Positions 19,190 to 27,344 of a stretch of DNA of 51,971 bases are shown piece after piece (position 1 is the first letter of the stretch; the number at the start of each line of letters is the position of its first letter). The notes beneath the pieces are model-generated. The model worked only from the letters and a program-made list of their open reading frames with translations, had not been told where the DNA came from and did not search any database. This DNA is from Hyphomicrobiales bacterium (GTDB lineage Bacteria; Pseudomonadota; Alphaproteobacteria; Rhizobiales; Beijerinckiaceae): assembly GCA_019075905.1 (NCBI GenBank), contig JAGXAM010000020.1, forward strand, positions 1 to 51,971, read 5' to 3'. Position numbers and translations under genes: made by a program.

Positions 19190-19227
19190 CCCTTAAAAGC
19201 GAAAAGAGCGGGCTCCTTGCGGAACCC
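19190..19227 (-). terminator. Leader hairpin / possible attenuator upstream of rimP
   Basis: On the minus strand GGGTTCC-GCAA-GGAGCCC (19227-19210) forms a 7-bp stem with one G-T pair and a GNRA tetraloop, directly followed by GCTCTTTTCGCTTTT. This looks like an intrinsic terminator or attenuator about 60 bases before the rimP start. The rest of the 213-base gap 19151-19363 shows no gene and no clear promoter. Confidence 0.5.
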
Positions 19228-19363
19228 ACCCCAAAAAGTCACCGCTACCGAAGCAACGATACATATAAGGATTATTGAGACCTGCTTACACCCCTCCTGC
19301 GATGCTGGCAAGCGCCGCAGCCATGATTCTTTGCATGGACCTGCGGCCGTCGGGCCGTGAAGG

Positions 19364-19957
19364 TCAAAACGGGTTCCAGGTCGGGCGGCGGGTGAATTTC
19401 AGATAGCCGAGGTTGAGGCCAAGGCGCAGCCCGATGCCGCTGCGGATCGGCACGGCGATGATGCGGTTGTGCGAGAGCGCCGTAAAGCCAAAGCCGCCGA
19501 CCACATAGGCCGAGCCATTGACGCCGCCGAAGCGCCGGTACATGGCCGAGACACGCGGCAGGTGATAGACCAGCATCATGGTGCGATCACCATCACCGCC
19601 CGCATCGAGGCCCAGTGACGGCCCCTGCCAGTAAATCGAGCGGTCACCGGCATTGCGGGTATACATGGTGCCTTCGCCATAACGCAGCCCGGCAACAAAG
19701 GCGCCCGAGCCTTCCTGGCCGAGAATATAGCCATTGGGTTGGCCCCAATGCGACACGGCGCGCTGGATGCCTTCGGCGAGGCCGCGGGTGATGGTGCCAA
19801 AGAAGCGATGGCCGCTGTCGACCAGTTCCTGGGTCGAGAACGGCTGCGGTTCAGGCTCATAGGCCTCGGCAGCAGGCAGAAGCGTCGGCAAGGTTGCGAC
19901 CGGCACGGCCAAACCGGCGAGATGGGTGATGATCTGGCGGCGCGACATTGATGTCAT
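19364..19957 (-). CDS. eipA: DUF1134 envelope protein, EipA-like
   Basis: A 197-residue exported protein. It starts MTSMSRRQIITHLAGLAVPV with an Arg-Arg pair ahead of a hydrophobic stretch, and a likely cleavage site after AAEA. The mature part (FGTITRGLAEGIQRAV, GSGAFVAGLRYGEGTMYT, FTALSHNRIIAVPIRSGIGL) matches DUF1134, the family of EipA, a small periplasmic beta-barrel protein linked to envelope integrity in Brucella. The start is supported by TGAGG six bases upstream. Function here is inferred from the family. It stands alone between rimP and cysQ. Confidence 0.85.
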   Translation of the reverse strand: MTSMSRRQIITHLAGLAVPVATLPTLLPAAEAYEPEPQPFSTQELVDSGHRFFGTITRGLAEGIQRAVSHWGQPNGYILGQEGSGAFVAGLRYGEGTMYTRNAGDRSIYWQGPSLGLDAGGDGDRTMMLVYHLPRVSAMYRRFGGVNGSAYVVGGFGFTALSHNRIIAVPIRSGIGLRLGLNLGYLKFTRRPTWNPF

Positions 19958-20098
19958 GGCTGGCCTCATTGCTTTCAACGCCCCCGAAATGATTCGACTT
20001 TCCTTACCCGAGTGTCGCCCGGCAAAATGGCCAAGCCAAGGCAAAGTTGCGGCGCGTGGCCTCGGGCCATCGCCAAATTGCAGTGTAGCGACATATGG

Positions 20099-20944
20099 TT
20101 AACCCTTGGTTGACGCGCAGGCGCTCACCCATTGGCGCGGCGGATTCGCCGTGCAGGCGAGGAAGGCGCCATTGCGCAGGCCAAGATCAGTCTTGCCATA
20201 GGCCAGCGGCGCGCCGTGCTCGTTAAAAACCATGCCGCCCGCCGCCCTGAGCACGGCATCACCGGCGGCCGTATCCCATTCCATGGTGGGCCCGAAGCGC
20301 GGATAAATATCCGCTTCCCCGGCCGCCAGGGCGCAGAATTTCAATGACGATCCGGCGGCGCGCCATTCGCTGATCTCAACGCTGGCAAGGAAGCTTTTGG
20401 TATGGGCGTCGCCATGCGAGCGGCTCGCCATGGCGACCAGCGGCTGGCTGCCGGGGTCGCGCACATGCAGGGGCCGCCAGGCGGCGCGCGGCGGCAAGGC
20501 ACCTCCGGCCTGCGCCTCGCAGGCAAAGGCCTTGGTGCCGCCCCAGAACAGGCGCCCGAGGGCCGGAGCAAAGACCGCACCGGCCACCGGCCGGCCATCA
20601 CGCACCAGCGCGATATTGACGGTGAATTCGCCGTTGCGCTGCAAAAATTCGCGGGTGCCGTCGAGCGGATCGACCAGCACGAAACACGTGCCGCAGGCGC
20701 CGAGGCCCTGCCGGGCGGTTGCCTCCTCGGCAATGATGGTGACCCCCGGCAACAGCCTTGCAAGAGCCGCGAGGATGATCACTTCGGCGCGCTCATCGGC
20801 CTCGCTCACCGGGCTGCCATCGGCCTTGGCGCGCGCGGCAATGTCGCGGCCATAGATTTCCATGATCGGCACGGCTGCCGTCAGGGTGAGGGCGGCAAAT
20901 TGCGCCGCCAAAGCGTCGGGATCGCCGGAAAATTTCGTGGACAT
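20099..20944 (-). CDS. cysQ: 3'(2'),5'-bisphosphate nucleotidase CysQ
   Basis: A 281-residue inositol-monophosphatase-fold phosphatase that hydrolyses 3'-phosphoadenosine 5'-phosphate from sulfate assimilation. Metal-site motifs are visible: IIAEEAT (Glu), LVDPLDGTREF (Asp-Pro-Leu-Asp-Gly), and EWDTAAGDAVLRAAGG near residue 225. Length fits CysQ. The sequence has no signal peptide, so it acts in the cytoplasm or at the inner membrane face. Divergent from ubiG with about 160 bases between; no sulfur genes adjoin it. Confidence 0.92.
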   Translation of the reverse strand: MSTKFSGDPDALAAQFAALTLTAAVPIMEIYGRDIAARAKADGSPVSEADERAEVIILAALARLLPGVTIIAEEATARQGLGACGTCFVLVDPLDGTREFLQRNGEFTVNIALVRDGRPVAGAVFAPALGRLFWGGTKAFACEAQAGGALPPRAAWRPLHVRDPGSQPLVAMASRSHGDAHTKSFLASVEISEWRAAGSSLKFCALAAGEADIYPRFGPTMEWDTAAGDAVLRAAGGMVFNEHGAPLAYGKTDLGLRNGAFLACTANPPRQWVSACASTKG

Positions 20945-21105
20945 CAGGTCGCAACACCTCTTTGCCGGCCCTTATGAACGCGATGCAGGCCGCTGACAAG
21001 CATCGGCCGCTTCAGGCCCATGCGGCCGCGACATGGCGTCCTGCGCCCGCATCGGCGCCAATTGCGGCTTGGCAGCGCCGCTGCTTCGCGCTACCTAGGG
21101 CACCC

Positions 21106-21876
21106 ATGCAGGAACCCGTTGATACGACACTGGCTGCGCCCAGCATTGATGCCGCAGACGTCGCCCGCTTCGAGGCGCTGGGCGATGAATGGTGGAGCGA
21201 GCGCGGGCCGATGCGCCAGTTGCACAAGCTCAACCCGGTGCGCCTTGCCTTCATCCGCGACCATATGCTGGCGCATTTTGGCGCGCCGCAAGAAGAGGGC
21301 TTGCCGCTCGCAGGGCGGCGGATGCTGGATATTGGCTGCGGTGGCGGCATTCTCAGCGAACCTCTGGCGCGGCTTGGTGCGCGAATGACCAGCATTGATC
21401 CGGGCCCCGGCAATGTCGAAATTGCCCGCCTGCATGGCGAGCGCCATGGCCTTGCCATAGACTACCGAGCCACCAGCGCCGAGGCCCTGGCCGCCAGCGG
21501 CGCCAGTTTCGATGCCGTGCTGGCCATGGAGGTCATCGAGCATGTCGCCGATGTGCCCGGCTTTATCGCCACCGCCACGCAATTAGTGGCACCGGGCGGG
21601 CTTTTGTTCATGGCAACCCTCAACCGCACGCTGAAGAGCATGGCCCTCGCCATTGTGGCGGCTGAATATGTGCTCGGGTGGGTGCCGCGCGGCACGCATA
21701 AATGGTCGCAATTCGTGCAGCCGGGCGAGTTGCGGCGGCCGCTGTCGCGCGCCGGTTTCAAGCTTGTCGAGGCGACCGGGGTAACCTATAACCCGCTGTC
21801 CGATCGCTGGAGCCAGAACGCCGACATGGATGTCAATTACATGATCGTGGCGCGGCGCCGGGCCAGCGCTGCCTAA
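21106..21876 (+). CDS. ubiG: Ubiquinone biosynthesis O-methyltransferase UbiG
   Basis: A 256-residue SAM-dependent methyltransferase doing both O-methylations in ubiquinone synthesis. The N-terminal FEALGDEWWSERGPMRQLHKLNP is diagnostic for UbiG, and the SAM motif MLDIGCGGGILSEPLARLGA lies near residue 70, with AMEVIEHVADVPGF later. Start at ATG 21106; the frame is open earlier but without family sequence. The stop overlaps the end of the DUF1178 gene by four bases, tail to tail. Confidence 0.95.
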   Translation: MQEPVDTTLAAPSIDAADVARFEALGDEWWSERGPMRQLHKLNPVRLAFIRDHMLAHFGAPQEEGLPLAGRRMLDIGCGGGILSEPLARLGARMTSIDPGPGNVEIARLHGERHGLAIDYRATSAEALAASGASFDAVLAMEVIEHVADVPGFIATATQLVAPGGLLFMATLNRTLKSMALAIVAAEYVLGWVPRGTHKWSQFVQPGELRRPLSRAGFKLVEATGVTYNPLSDRWSQNADMDVNYMIVARRRASAA

Positions 21877-22307
21877 TGCTGCTCCTTGGGGGCGGGCGGC
21901 AGCGGCAGCACCGGCACGCCTTCCTCCAGCAGGCTCACCACCTCGTCGCGGCTGGCCTCGCCATAAATCGGCTTTGCAGCAATCTCGCCCTCGTGCATCT
22001 GCCGGGCCCGGGCGGCAAAGTCGCGCCCGACATCCTGCGCCCCGGCCAGCACCTGGCGGCGCAATTCCTGCATGGCGCTGCGCAGCGCCGCATCGCCGCC
22101 TGGCAGGGACGATGCCCCGGCGTCCGGCGTCAGGCCATGGCGGGCATTGGCGAGGCTGGGCGTCATCAGCGCCTTGCCGATCCTCGATGAATGGCACGAC
22201 GGGCAGGCCACGAGGCCGCGCGCCAATTGCCGGTCGCACCCGGCGCCGTCATCAAACCAGCCATCAAACTCATGGCCGGCGTCGCAGACGAGCGCATAGT
22301 GGATCAT
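21873..22307 (-). CDS. DUF1178 family protein
   Basis: A 144-residue protein starting MIHYALVCDAGHEFDGWFDD, with CxxC-type cysteines (VACPSCHSSRIGKALMTP) suggesting a small zinc ribbon, and an Arg-rich helical middle (RSAMQELRRQVLAGAQDVG). This is DUF1178, a conserved alphaproteobacterial family of unknown function. It follows grxC by three bases and is probably cotranscribed with comF and grxC. In many relatives a carbon-nitrogen hydrolase gene lies between grxC and this gene; it is absent here. Confidence 0.88.
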   Translation of the reverse strand: MIHYALVCDAGHEFDGWFDDGAGCDRQLARGLVACPSCHSSRIGKALMTPSLANARHGLTPDAGASSLPGGDAALRSAMQELRRQVLAGAQDVGRDFAARARQMHEGEIAAKPIYGEASRDEVVSLLEEGVPVLPLPPAPKEQH

Positions 22308-22310
22308 AGC

Positions 22311-22568
22311 TCAGGGCACCAGCAGCGGATCAAGCCCGCCGACAGCGTCGAGCGCATAAAGGTCATCGCAGCCGCCAATATGGCGCTCATTGATGAAAAT
22401 CTGCGGCACGGTGCTGCGGCCACCCGCGCGCGCGGCCATGGCGCGCTGGGCGCTGGCGTCGCCATCGACGCTGATCTCATGATACGCCGCCGCCTTTTTG
22501 GCGAGCAGGCTTTTCGCCGCCGCGCAATAGCCGCAGGTGCTCTTGGTATAGATGACAATATCCGCCAT
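22311..22568 (-). CDS. grxC: Glutaredoxin 3
   Basis: An 85-residue dithiol glutaredoxin. It starts MADIVIYTKSTCGYCAAAKS with active site CGYC (residues 12-15), then STVPQIFINERHIGGCDDLY with the cis-proline and glutathione-binding GGCDD. It reduces disulfides and mixed glutathione disulfides in the cytoplasm. The frame opens upstream to 22625, into comF, but the start at 22568 gives the normal N-terminus and has GGAGG-like sequence (GGGAGG is not present; GGAACCTCCCGCC context) only weakly supported. It lies between comF and DUF1178. Confidence 0.93.
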   Translation of the reverse strand: MADIVIYTKSTCGYCAAAKSLLAKKAAAYHEISVDGDASAQRAMAARAGGRSTVPQIFINERHIGGCDDLYALDAVGGLDPLLVP

Positions 22569-22621
22569 GGCGGGAGGTTCCTTGTTGCCGGTCGCCTGCG
22601 ATATAGGCCCTGGCGGCAAAA

Positions 22622-23374
22622 TCACAAGCCCCGCAGCACGCGGGCAAAGACCAGCACATCGACCCGCCCTGCCCCGGCCCGCAACAGCACCCTCGATGCC
22701 GCATTGGCGGTGGCACCCGAGGTCATGACGTCATCGACCAGCACGATGGCCCGGCCCTTGAGTTGCAAAGCATCTTCGGGGCGCACCTGAAACGCGCCCT
22801 GCAGATTGTCATCGCGCTGGCTGCGGGTGAGGCCGACCTGCGACAGGGTCGCCTTGACGCGGCGCAGCACAGTGGCTGCGACTGGAACCTGCGTGGCCGC
22901 ATGAATGGCATCGGCCAGCGCCTTGGCCTGATTATACTGGCGCTTCCACAGCCGGCGACGATGCAGCGGCACCGGCACCAGAAGTTCCGCCTCATCGAGA
23001 ATATCGGCGCCGGCCCGCGCCATCCAGCGGCCCATGGGGCGGGCGAGGCCGGGGCGGTCGCCATATTTCAGGCGGTGAACCAGCCGCCGCGACGGCCCGT
23101 CCTCGAAGCTTGTGACAGCGCGGGCGCGCCCGAACACCGGCGGATGCGCCGCCGCTTCCGGCGAAATCAGCCCGGGTGCACCAAGGTCAACCGCAAAGGG
23201 TGTGCCGAGCCGCTCGCAATAGGGGCGCTCGATAAAGGCCATGGCGCGCCAGCAGGCCGGGCACAGCGCCTCTTGCACCGCCACCGCCGCAAAGCAGGCC
23301 GGACATGACGGCGGATAGATCATATCCAGCGCCGCACGACCCGCCGTGCCCACCATGTGCCGCCACATCTGCAT
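22622..23374 (-). CDS. comF: ComF family protein (phosphoribosyltransferase-like)
   Basis: A 250-residue ComF protein. The N-terminus has two CxxC pairs (PPSCPACFAAV and ALCPACWRAM) forming a zinc site, and the C-terminal half is a type I phosphoribosyltransferase domain with the PRPP motif IVLVDDVMTSGATANAAS. ComF takes part in DNA uptake in competent species and is widely kept in bacteria without known competence. It is the first gene of the comF-grxC-DUF1178 unit. Confidence 0.92.
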   Translation of the reverse strand: MQMWRHMVGTAGRAALDMIYPPSCPACFAAVAVQEALCPACWRAMAFIERPYCERLGTPFAVDLGAPGLISPEAAAHPPVFGRARAVTSFEDGPSRRLVHRLKYGDRPGLARPMGRWMARAGADILDEAELLVPVPLHRRRLWKRQYNQAKALADAIHAATQVPVAATVLRRVKATLSQVGLTRSQRDDNLQGAFQVRPEDALQLKGRAIVLVDDVMTSGATANAASRVLLRAGAGRVDVLVFARVLRGL

Positions 23375-23497
23375 GGGCGGAGTTCAGCACGCCGGCCAGG
23401 CTTTGCCAAGATGCAACCTTCCAGGGGCGCGGCGCGCCTTGATTTCCGCCCGGGGCGGCGTTAGGCCTTGCCAACTTGTCCAACGGGGAGCTTCTGC

Positions 23498-24106
23498 ATG
23501 AAACTTTACTATTCACCCGGCGCGTGTTCGCTCGCACCGCATATCGTCTTGAGCGAATCCGGCGCACCCTACTCGATCGAGCGCGTTGATCTTGCTGCCA
23601 AAAAGACCGCGCATGGCGATGATTACCTCGCCATCAACCCGAAGGGCCAGGTTCCGGTTCTGGCGCTCGACAATGGTGTCAAACTGACCGAGGGGCCCAT
23701 TATCGTCCAATATATCGCCGACCACGCCGGCGATCACCGCCTGATGCCGAAAGCCGGGGATTTTGAGCGCTACCGCGTGATGGAATGGCAGAATTACATT
23801 ACCGCGGAACTGCACAAGTTCTATTCGCCGCTGTTCAACCCCAATTTCGACGACGCGACGAAAAACACCTTCCGCGGCCTGTTGCGGCGCAAATACGAAT
23901 GGATCGATGGCAAGCTTGCGGGCAAGCATTATCTGACCGGCGATCATTTCACCGGCGCGGACGCCTATCTTTTCACCGTCACCAACTGGGCCCGCGTTTC
24001 CAAGGTGGACCTTTCCGGGCTGGCGCATGTCGCCGCCTTCATGGAGCGGGTGGCGGCGCGCCCCGCGGTGCAGGCGGCGATGAAAGCCGAAGGCCTCATC
24101 AAATAG
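23498..24106 (+). CDS. gstA: Glutathione S-transferase, beta class
   Basis: A 202-residue cytoplasmic glutathione transferase. It begins MKLYYSPGACSLAPHIVLSE with Cys10, the catalytic-type cysteine of beta-class bacterial enzymes, followed by INPKGQVPVLALDNG with the cis-proline and LTEGPIIVQYIAD with the glutathione-binding Glu. The C-terminal helical domain contains YLTGDHFTGADAYLF. Start at 23498 with GGGAG nine bases upstream. It lacks the SSC-type motif of zeta-class maleylacetoacetate isomerase, so it does not fill that step of the homogentisate pathway. Confidence 0.92.
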   Translation: MKLYYSPGACSLAPHIVLSESGAPYSIERVDLAAKKTAHGDDYLAINPKGQVPVLALDNGVKLTEGPIIVQYIADHAGDHRLMPKAGDFERYRVMEWQNYITAELHKFYSPLFNPNFDDATKNTFRGLLRRKYEWIDGKLAGKHYLTGDHFTGADAYLFTVTNWARVSKVDLSGLAHVAAFMERVAARPAVQAAMKAEGLIK

Positions 24107-24121
24107 CCTTGGCCGAAAACG

Positions 24122-24158
24122 AGCGCCGGGGATCGCGCTTGTCGCGGCGCCCGGCGCT
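24122..24158 (+). terminator. Stem-loop after the glutathione transferase gene
   Basis: Perfect 9-bp arms AGCGCCGGG (24122-24130) and CCCGGCGCT (24150-24158), 19 bases apart, begin 15 bases after the stop. No T run follows, so it may be a processing or Rho-linked end rather than an intrinsic terminator. Confidence 0.35.
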
Positions 24159-24233
24159 GCGGCGCGATCAGCGACTCGCCCCGACAACGAAATTGGGTTA
24201 GGATTTCGGTAACCGTCAACCGGGAGCGTGAGC

Positions 24234-24953
24234 ATGAATGATCTGGCGCGGGGCGCACCCGCAACGCCGGCAGGCGGCGATGCGGCCAAGGTAACGCCGC
24301 TGACAGCGGCCATCCATGCCGCCCGGCTCGAAAATGCCGAGCGCGGCGAAGCGCTTGCGGAAGTGCGCGGCGCGCAGAATGCCCGGCTGGAAATGCTGGC
24401 CGATGCGGTGCGCGGCGATATTGAAGCCGCCCCCAGCTCGCATGACCTGTTCGATTTTGCGATCTCGCAGGGCGCACATCCGCGGCTGTTCATCGATGTC
24501 ATCGGCTTTGTGGAAATGGCGCATGACCGGCGCACCTACCGGTTTTTGCAGGAAACCCGGCATGGACGGCTGGTGCTGGCCGAATCCGACAATATCAACA
24601 CGATGAGCGACGTTGTGCGCCATTATGTCGCACGCCGGGTGGTCGAGCGCGAGAGTGCGCTGGCCGCCGACCAGACGGTGGAGAAAGCCGCCGCCGGCTA
24701 TGCGCTGCGCCAGGGCATGGTGGCGAGCCCCGCCCCGGCGGCCGTGACGCTGCCGCCACCGCCGCCGCGCAAGGCCCGCCGCCCCGGCATCTTCACCAGA
24801 TTGATGATGTTTGTGGTCGAGTTTCTGGGCGTGGTGGCGCTACTCAGCCTGATAGCCTATGGCTTGATGCAGTTTGAACCGCCGGTCGCCGCCTGGCTGA
24901 CGGCGCATCAGCCAGTGAACCTGCCGATGAGCCTGCCCGGCGCCGCAAAATAA
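24234..24953 (+). CDS. Hypothetical protein with one C-terminal membrane segment
   Basis: A 239-residue protein I do not recognise by function. Residues 1-185 look soluble and helical (HAARLENAERGEALAEVRGA, SHDLFDFAISQGAHPRLFID, NINTMSDVVRHYVARRVVER). A proline run (LPPPPPRKARRP) precedes a single hydrophobic segment (LMMFVVEFLGVVALLSLIAY, about 190-212) and a short tail, suggesting a tail-anchored inner-membrane protein with the bulk in the cytoplasm. GGGAG lies eight bases before the ATG; a GTG two codons earlier is possible. It lies between gstA and tRNA-Ser. Confidence 0.75.
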   Translation: MNDLARGAPATPAGGDAAKVTPLTAAIHAARLENAERGEALAEVRGAQNARLEMLADAVRGDIEAAPSSHDLFDFAISQGAHPRLFIDVIGFVEMAHDRRTYRFLQETRHGRLVLAESDNINTMSDVVRHYVARRVVERESALAADQTVEKAAAGYALRQGMVASPAPAAVTLPPPPPRKARRPGIFTRLMMFVVEFLGVVALLSLIAYGLMQFEPPVAAWLTAHQPVNLPMSLPGAAK

Positions 24954-24980
24954 GCTGCTGGCGCGCATGGCACTGGCGTC

Positions 24981-25009
24981 TTGCCGTCAGGCAGGCACCA
25001 TGCTAGGCA
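24981..25009 (+). promoter_or_regulatory. Sigma-70-like promoter of tRNA-Ser
   Basis: TTGCCG (24981-24986) and TAGGCA (25004-25009) are separated by exactly 17 bases, 12 bases before the tRNA 5' end. Position and spacing fit; the hexamers are only partial matches. Confidence 0.4.
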
Positions 25010-25021
25010 CGCGCCATAGCC

Positions 25022-25111
25022 GGAGAGGTGGCAGAGTGGTCGAATGCACCGCACTCGAAATGCGGCATGGGTGCAAGCTCATCGGGGGTTCAAATCCCTC
25101 CCTCTCCGCCA
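25022..25111 (+). tRNA. tRNA-Ser, anticodon CGA
   Basis: A 90-base class II tRNA including encoded CCA (25109-25111). The acceptor stem pairs GGAGAGG with CCTCTCC, discriminator G. The anticodon stem CCGCA/TGCGG encloses loop CTCGAAA, anticodon CGA (reads UCG). The long variable arm (CATGGGTGCAAGCTCATC) is typical of serine tRNAs, and the T arm GGGGG-TTCAAAT-CCCTC is intact. Confidence 0.96.
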
Positions 25112-25390
25112 GACGGCTTTCCCGGGCCAGTAACCTGAAGCCCATCATTCCCAGACCTGACTGAACTACGCAGCCGGATGCCGGCTGGCGTTGCTTGCGC
25201 ATGCGTGTTCAGAGCCTTTCGCCCCGCCTGTTGATCCGGCATGATGTCGGGTGCCGGGTTGAGGAAGTTCTGCACGTCAAAAAGATCGATGAGGATTTTT
25301 TTGAATAGGGTGATGGCGAGGCCTTGCCTGAGCCGTCGCTTTGACGTCACACGCACGAAACAGGGCGAGCGCGCCGGGGAGGAAAAGCCC

Positions 25391-26320
25391 CTACCCGAAT
25401 CTCGCGAGCTTGGCTTCGGTTTTGGCGGCTTCGAGGATTTCATAGGCCTTGCCGCCCTGCATCTTTGAAATATCGTCCTGATATTTCAGCAGGACGCCCA
25501 GTGTGTCATTGACCTGCGCCGGGTCGAGGGCGACGGCGTCGAGTTCGGTCAGGGCGCTGGCCCAGTCGAGCATTTCGGCGACGCCGGGCACCTTGAACAG
25601 GTCTTCCTTGCGCAGTCGCTGCACGAAGGCGATGAGTTCGGCCGACAATTGCGCCGGGGCATGCGGCGCGCGCACCGAAAGAATGCGGCGCTCGCGCGCG
25701 GCATCGGGGTAATCGACCCAATGATAAAGGCAGCGGCGCTTCAGCGCGTCGTGAATTTCGCGGGTGCGGTTCGAGGTCAGGATGACAATCGGCGGGGTCG
25801 CGGCCTTGATGACGCCGATCTCGGGGATGGTGATCTGAAAGTCCGAGAGCACTTCCAAAAGATAGGCCTCAAAGGCTTCGTCGGTGCGGTCGAGTTCGTC
25901 GATCAGCAGCACCGGCGCGCCGTTGACATCGGGCTCCAGCGCCTGCAGCAGCGGTCGGCGGATGAGGTATTCGTCAGAAAAAATGTCGCTTTTCAGGCTG
26001 TCACCGCTGATGGTGCCGCCGGCTTCGGCAAGGCGGATCGCCATCATCTGGCGCGCGTAATTCCACTCATAGACCGCCGAGGCAATGTCCAGCCCCTCGT
26101 AGCATTGCAGGCGAATCAGCTTGCGCCCGAGGCTGGCGGCCAGCACCTTGGCGATTTCGGTCTTGCCGACGCCGGCCTCGCCCTCAAGAAACAGGGGGCG
26201 GCCCATTTTCAGCGCCAGAAACAGCACCGTCGCCAGCGAGCGCTCGCCGATATAGCCGGCGCTCTCCAGCATGGCCAGGGTCGCATCAATGGAATCGGGA
26301 AGTTTCGACAAGCTTGTCAT
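25391..26320 (-). CDS. MoxR-type AAA+ ATPase, CoxD-like
   Basis: A 309-residue AAA+ ATPase. Walker A is GEAGVGKTEIAKVLAASLG (about residue 43), Walker B is PVLLIDELDRTDEAFEAYLL, and sensor 1 is IVILTSNRTREIHDALKRRC. It matches the MoxR group, subtype CoxD, which matures the molybdenum-copper site of aerobic CO dehydrogenases. The start at 26320 (MTSLSKLP) is in the usual place; the frame opens 20 codons earlier. It lies 163 bases after coxM on the same strand. A VWA-domain partner (CoxE) normally follows; instead a 279-base gap and tRNA-Ser come next. Confidence 0.87.
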   Translation of the reverse strand: MTSLSKLPDSIDATLAMLESAGYIGERSLATVLFLALKMGRPLFLEGEAGVGKTEIAKVLAASLGRKLIRLQCYEGLDIASAVYEWNYARQMMAIRLAEAGGTISGDSLKSDIFSDEYLIRRPLLQALEPDVNGAPVLLIDELDRTDEAFEAYLLEVLSDFQITIPEIGVIKAATPPIVILTSNRTREIHDALKRRCLYHWVDYPDAARERRILSVRAPHAPAQLSAELIAFVQRLRKEDLFKVPGVAEMLDWASALTELDAVALDPAQVNDTLGVLLKYQDDISKMQGGKAYEILEAAKTEAKLARFG

Positions 26321-26483
26321 GCGCGACCAGGATGAGGTTGAGAGGGGGCAGCCTTGAGGGCGCTGCCAGTCTGCCCGCAATGAGCGGCGCGCGCAAGCCT
26401 GGCGGGGCCTGCCGGCTCAGCCTGAGCACAATGCCAAACCCCTCCCGCATGGCGGAAGGGGCATGGCTTAAACACAGCAGTCT

Positions 26484-27278
26484 TCAATGCGCTGCAGCAA
26501 CGGCGCGCCTGGCCATGACGCCGATGAGATGCGCACGATAGGCGGCATCGGCGTGCATGTCGCTGTTGATACCGTCAGCCGGGACGCTCTTGCCCTCCAG
26601 CGCCGCGGCGCTGAAATTGCCCTTGAGGGCGGCTTCGAGCGTGCTGGCGCGGAACACGCCATTGGCGCCGGCGCCGGTCACCGCCACACGCGCATCGCTT
26701 CCGTGCTGGGCGACGTATACGCCGACCAGCGCATAGCGCGAGGCCGGGTTCGGAAATTTGGCATAGCCGGACTTGATGCCGGCCGGGAAGCTGAAATGGG
26801 TGATGATTTCACCTTCCGCCAGCGCGGTCTCGAACATGCCCTTGAAGAAATCATCGGCCTTGATCGAGCGCTTGTTGGTGATGATGGTGGCGTTCAGCGC
26901 CAGCACGGCGGAGGGGTAATCGGCCGCCGGATCATTATTGGCCACCGAGCCGCCAATGGTGCCGCGATGGCGCACATGCGGGTCGCCAATGCCGGCGGCG
27001 AGCGCAGCGAGGCCGGGCAGATGCGCCTTGACCAAAGCCGAATCGGCGACATGGGCATGGGTGGTCATGGCCCCGATCACCAGCTGGCCATCCTTGAGAT
27101 GCACGCCCTGCAATTCGCGCACGGCGTGCAGGTCGACAAGAAGCTTGGGCGCGGCGAGGCGCTGCTTCAGGGTCGGGATCAGCGTATGGCCGCCCGCCAG
27201 AATCTTGGCATCGGCCTCGCCGGCCAGCTTGACCGCGGCATCAAGGGTGCCGGGACGGTGATAATCGAATTCATACAT
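26484..27278 (-). CDS. coxM: CO dehydrogenase-type FAD-binding medium subunit
   Basis: A 264-residue FAD-binding subunit of the molybdenum hydroxylase family. The two FAD motifs are present: AGGHTLIPTLKQRLA (about residue 28) and TIGGSVANNDPAADYPS (about residue 106). It passes electrons from the iron-sulfur subunit to the quinone pool. It is third in the order coxS-coxL-coxM, the order described for form II clusters. The start MYEFDYHRPGTLDAAV is conserved. Confidence 0.9.
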   Translation of the reverse strand: MYEFDYHRPGTLDAAVKLAGEADAKILAGGHTLIPTLKQRLAAPKLLVDLHAVRELQGVHLKDGQLVIGAMTTHAHVADSALVKAHLPGLAALAAGIGDPHVRHRGTIGGSVANNDPAADYPSAVLALNATIITNKRSIKADDFFKGMFETALAEGEIITHFSFPAGIKSGYAKFPNPASRYALVGVYVAQHGSDARVAVTGAGANGVFRASTLEAALKGNFSAAALEGKSVPADGINSDMHADAAYRAHLIGVMARRAVAAAH

Positions 27279-27307
27279 GGCTCGTCTCTCCGAAAGGGCT
27301 TCAAAGG

Positions 27308-27331
27308 GCCCCGCACAAGCTGGTGCGGGGC
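27308..27331 (-). other. Intercistronic hairpin between coxL and coxM
   Basis: Perfect 9-bp arms GCCCCGCAC and GTGCGGGGC enclose a 6-base loop. No T run follows in the operon direction, so it is more likely an RNA-stabilising or processing hairpin than a full terminator. Confidence 0.5.
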
Positions 27332-27344
27332 GTTGTTATCGCGG

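Noticed and set aside
23498-24106. GST considered as maleylacetoacetate isomerase
   Set aside because: It has the beta-class N-terminus with Cys10 and lacks the zeta-class SSC motif; it is also 20 kb from the homogentisate genes.
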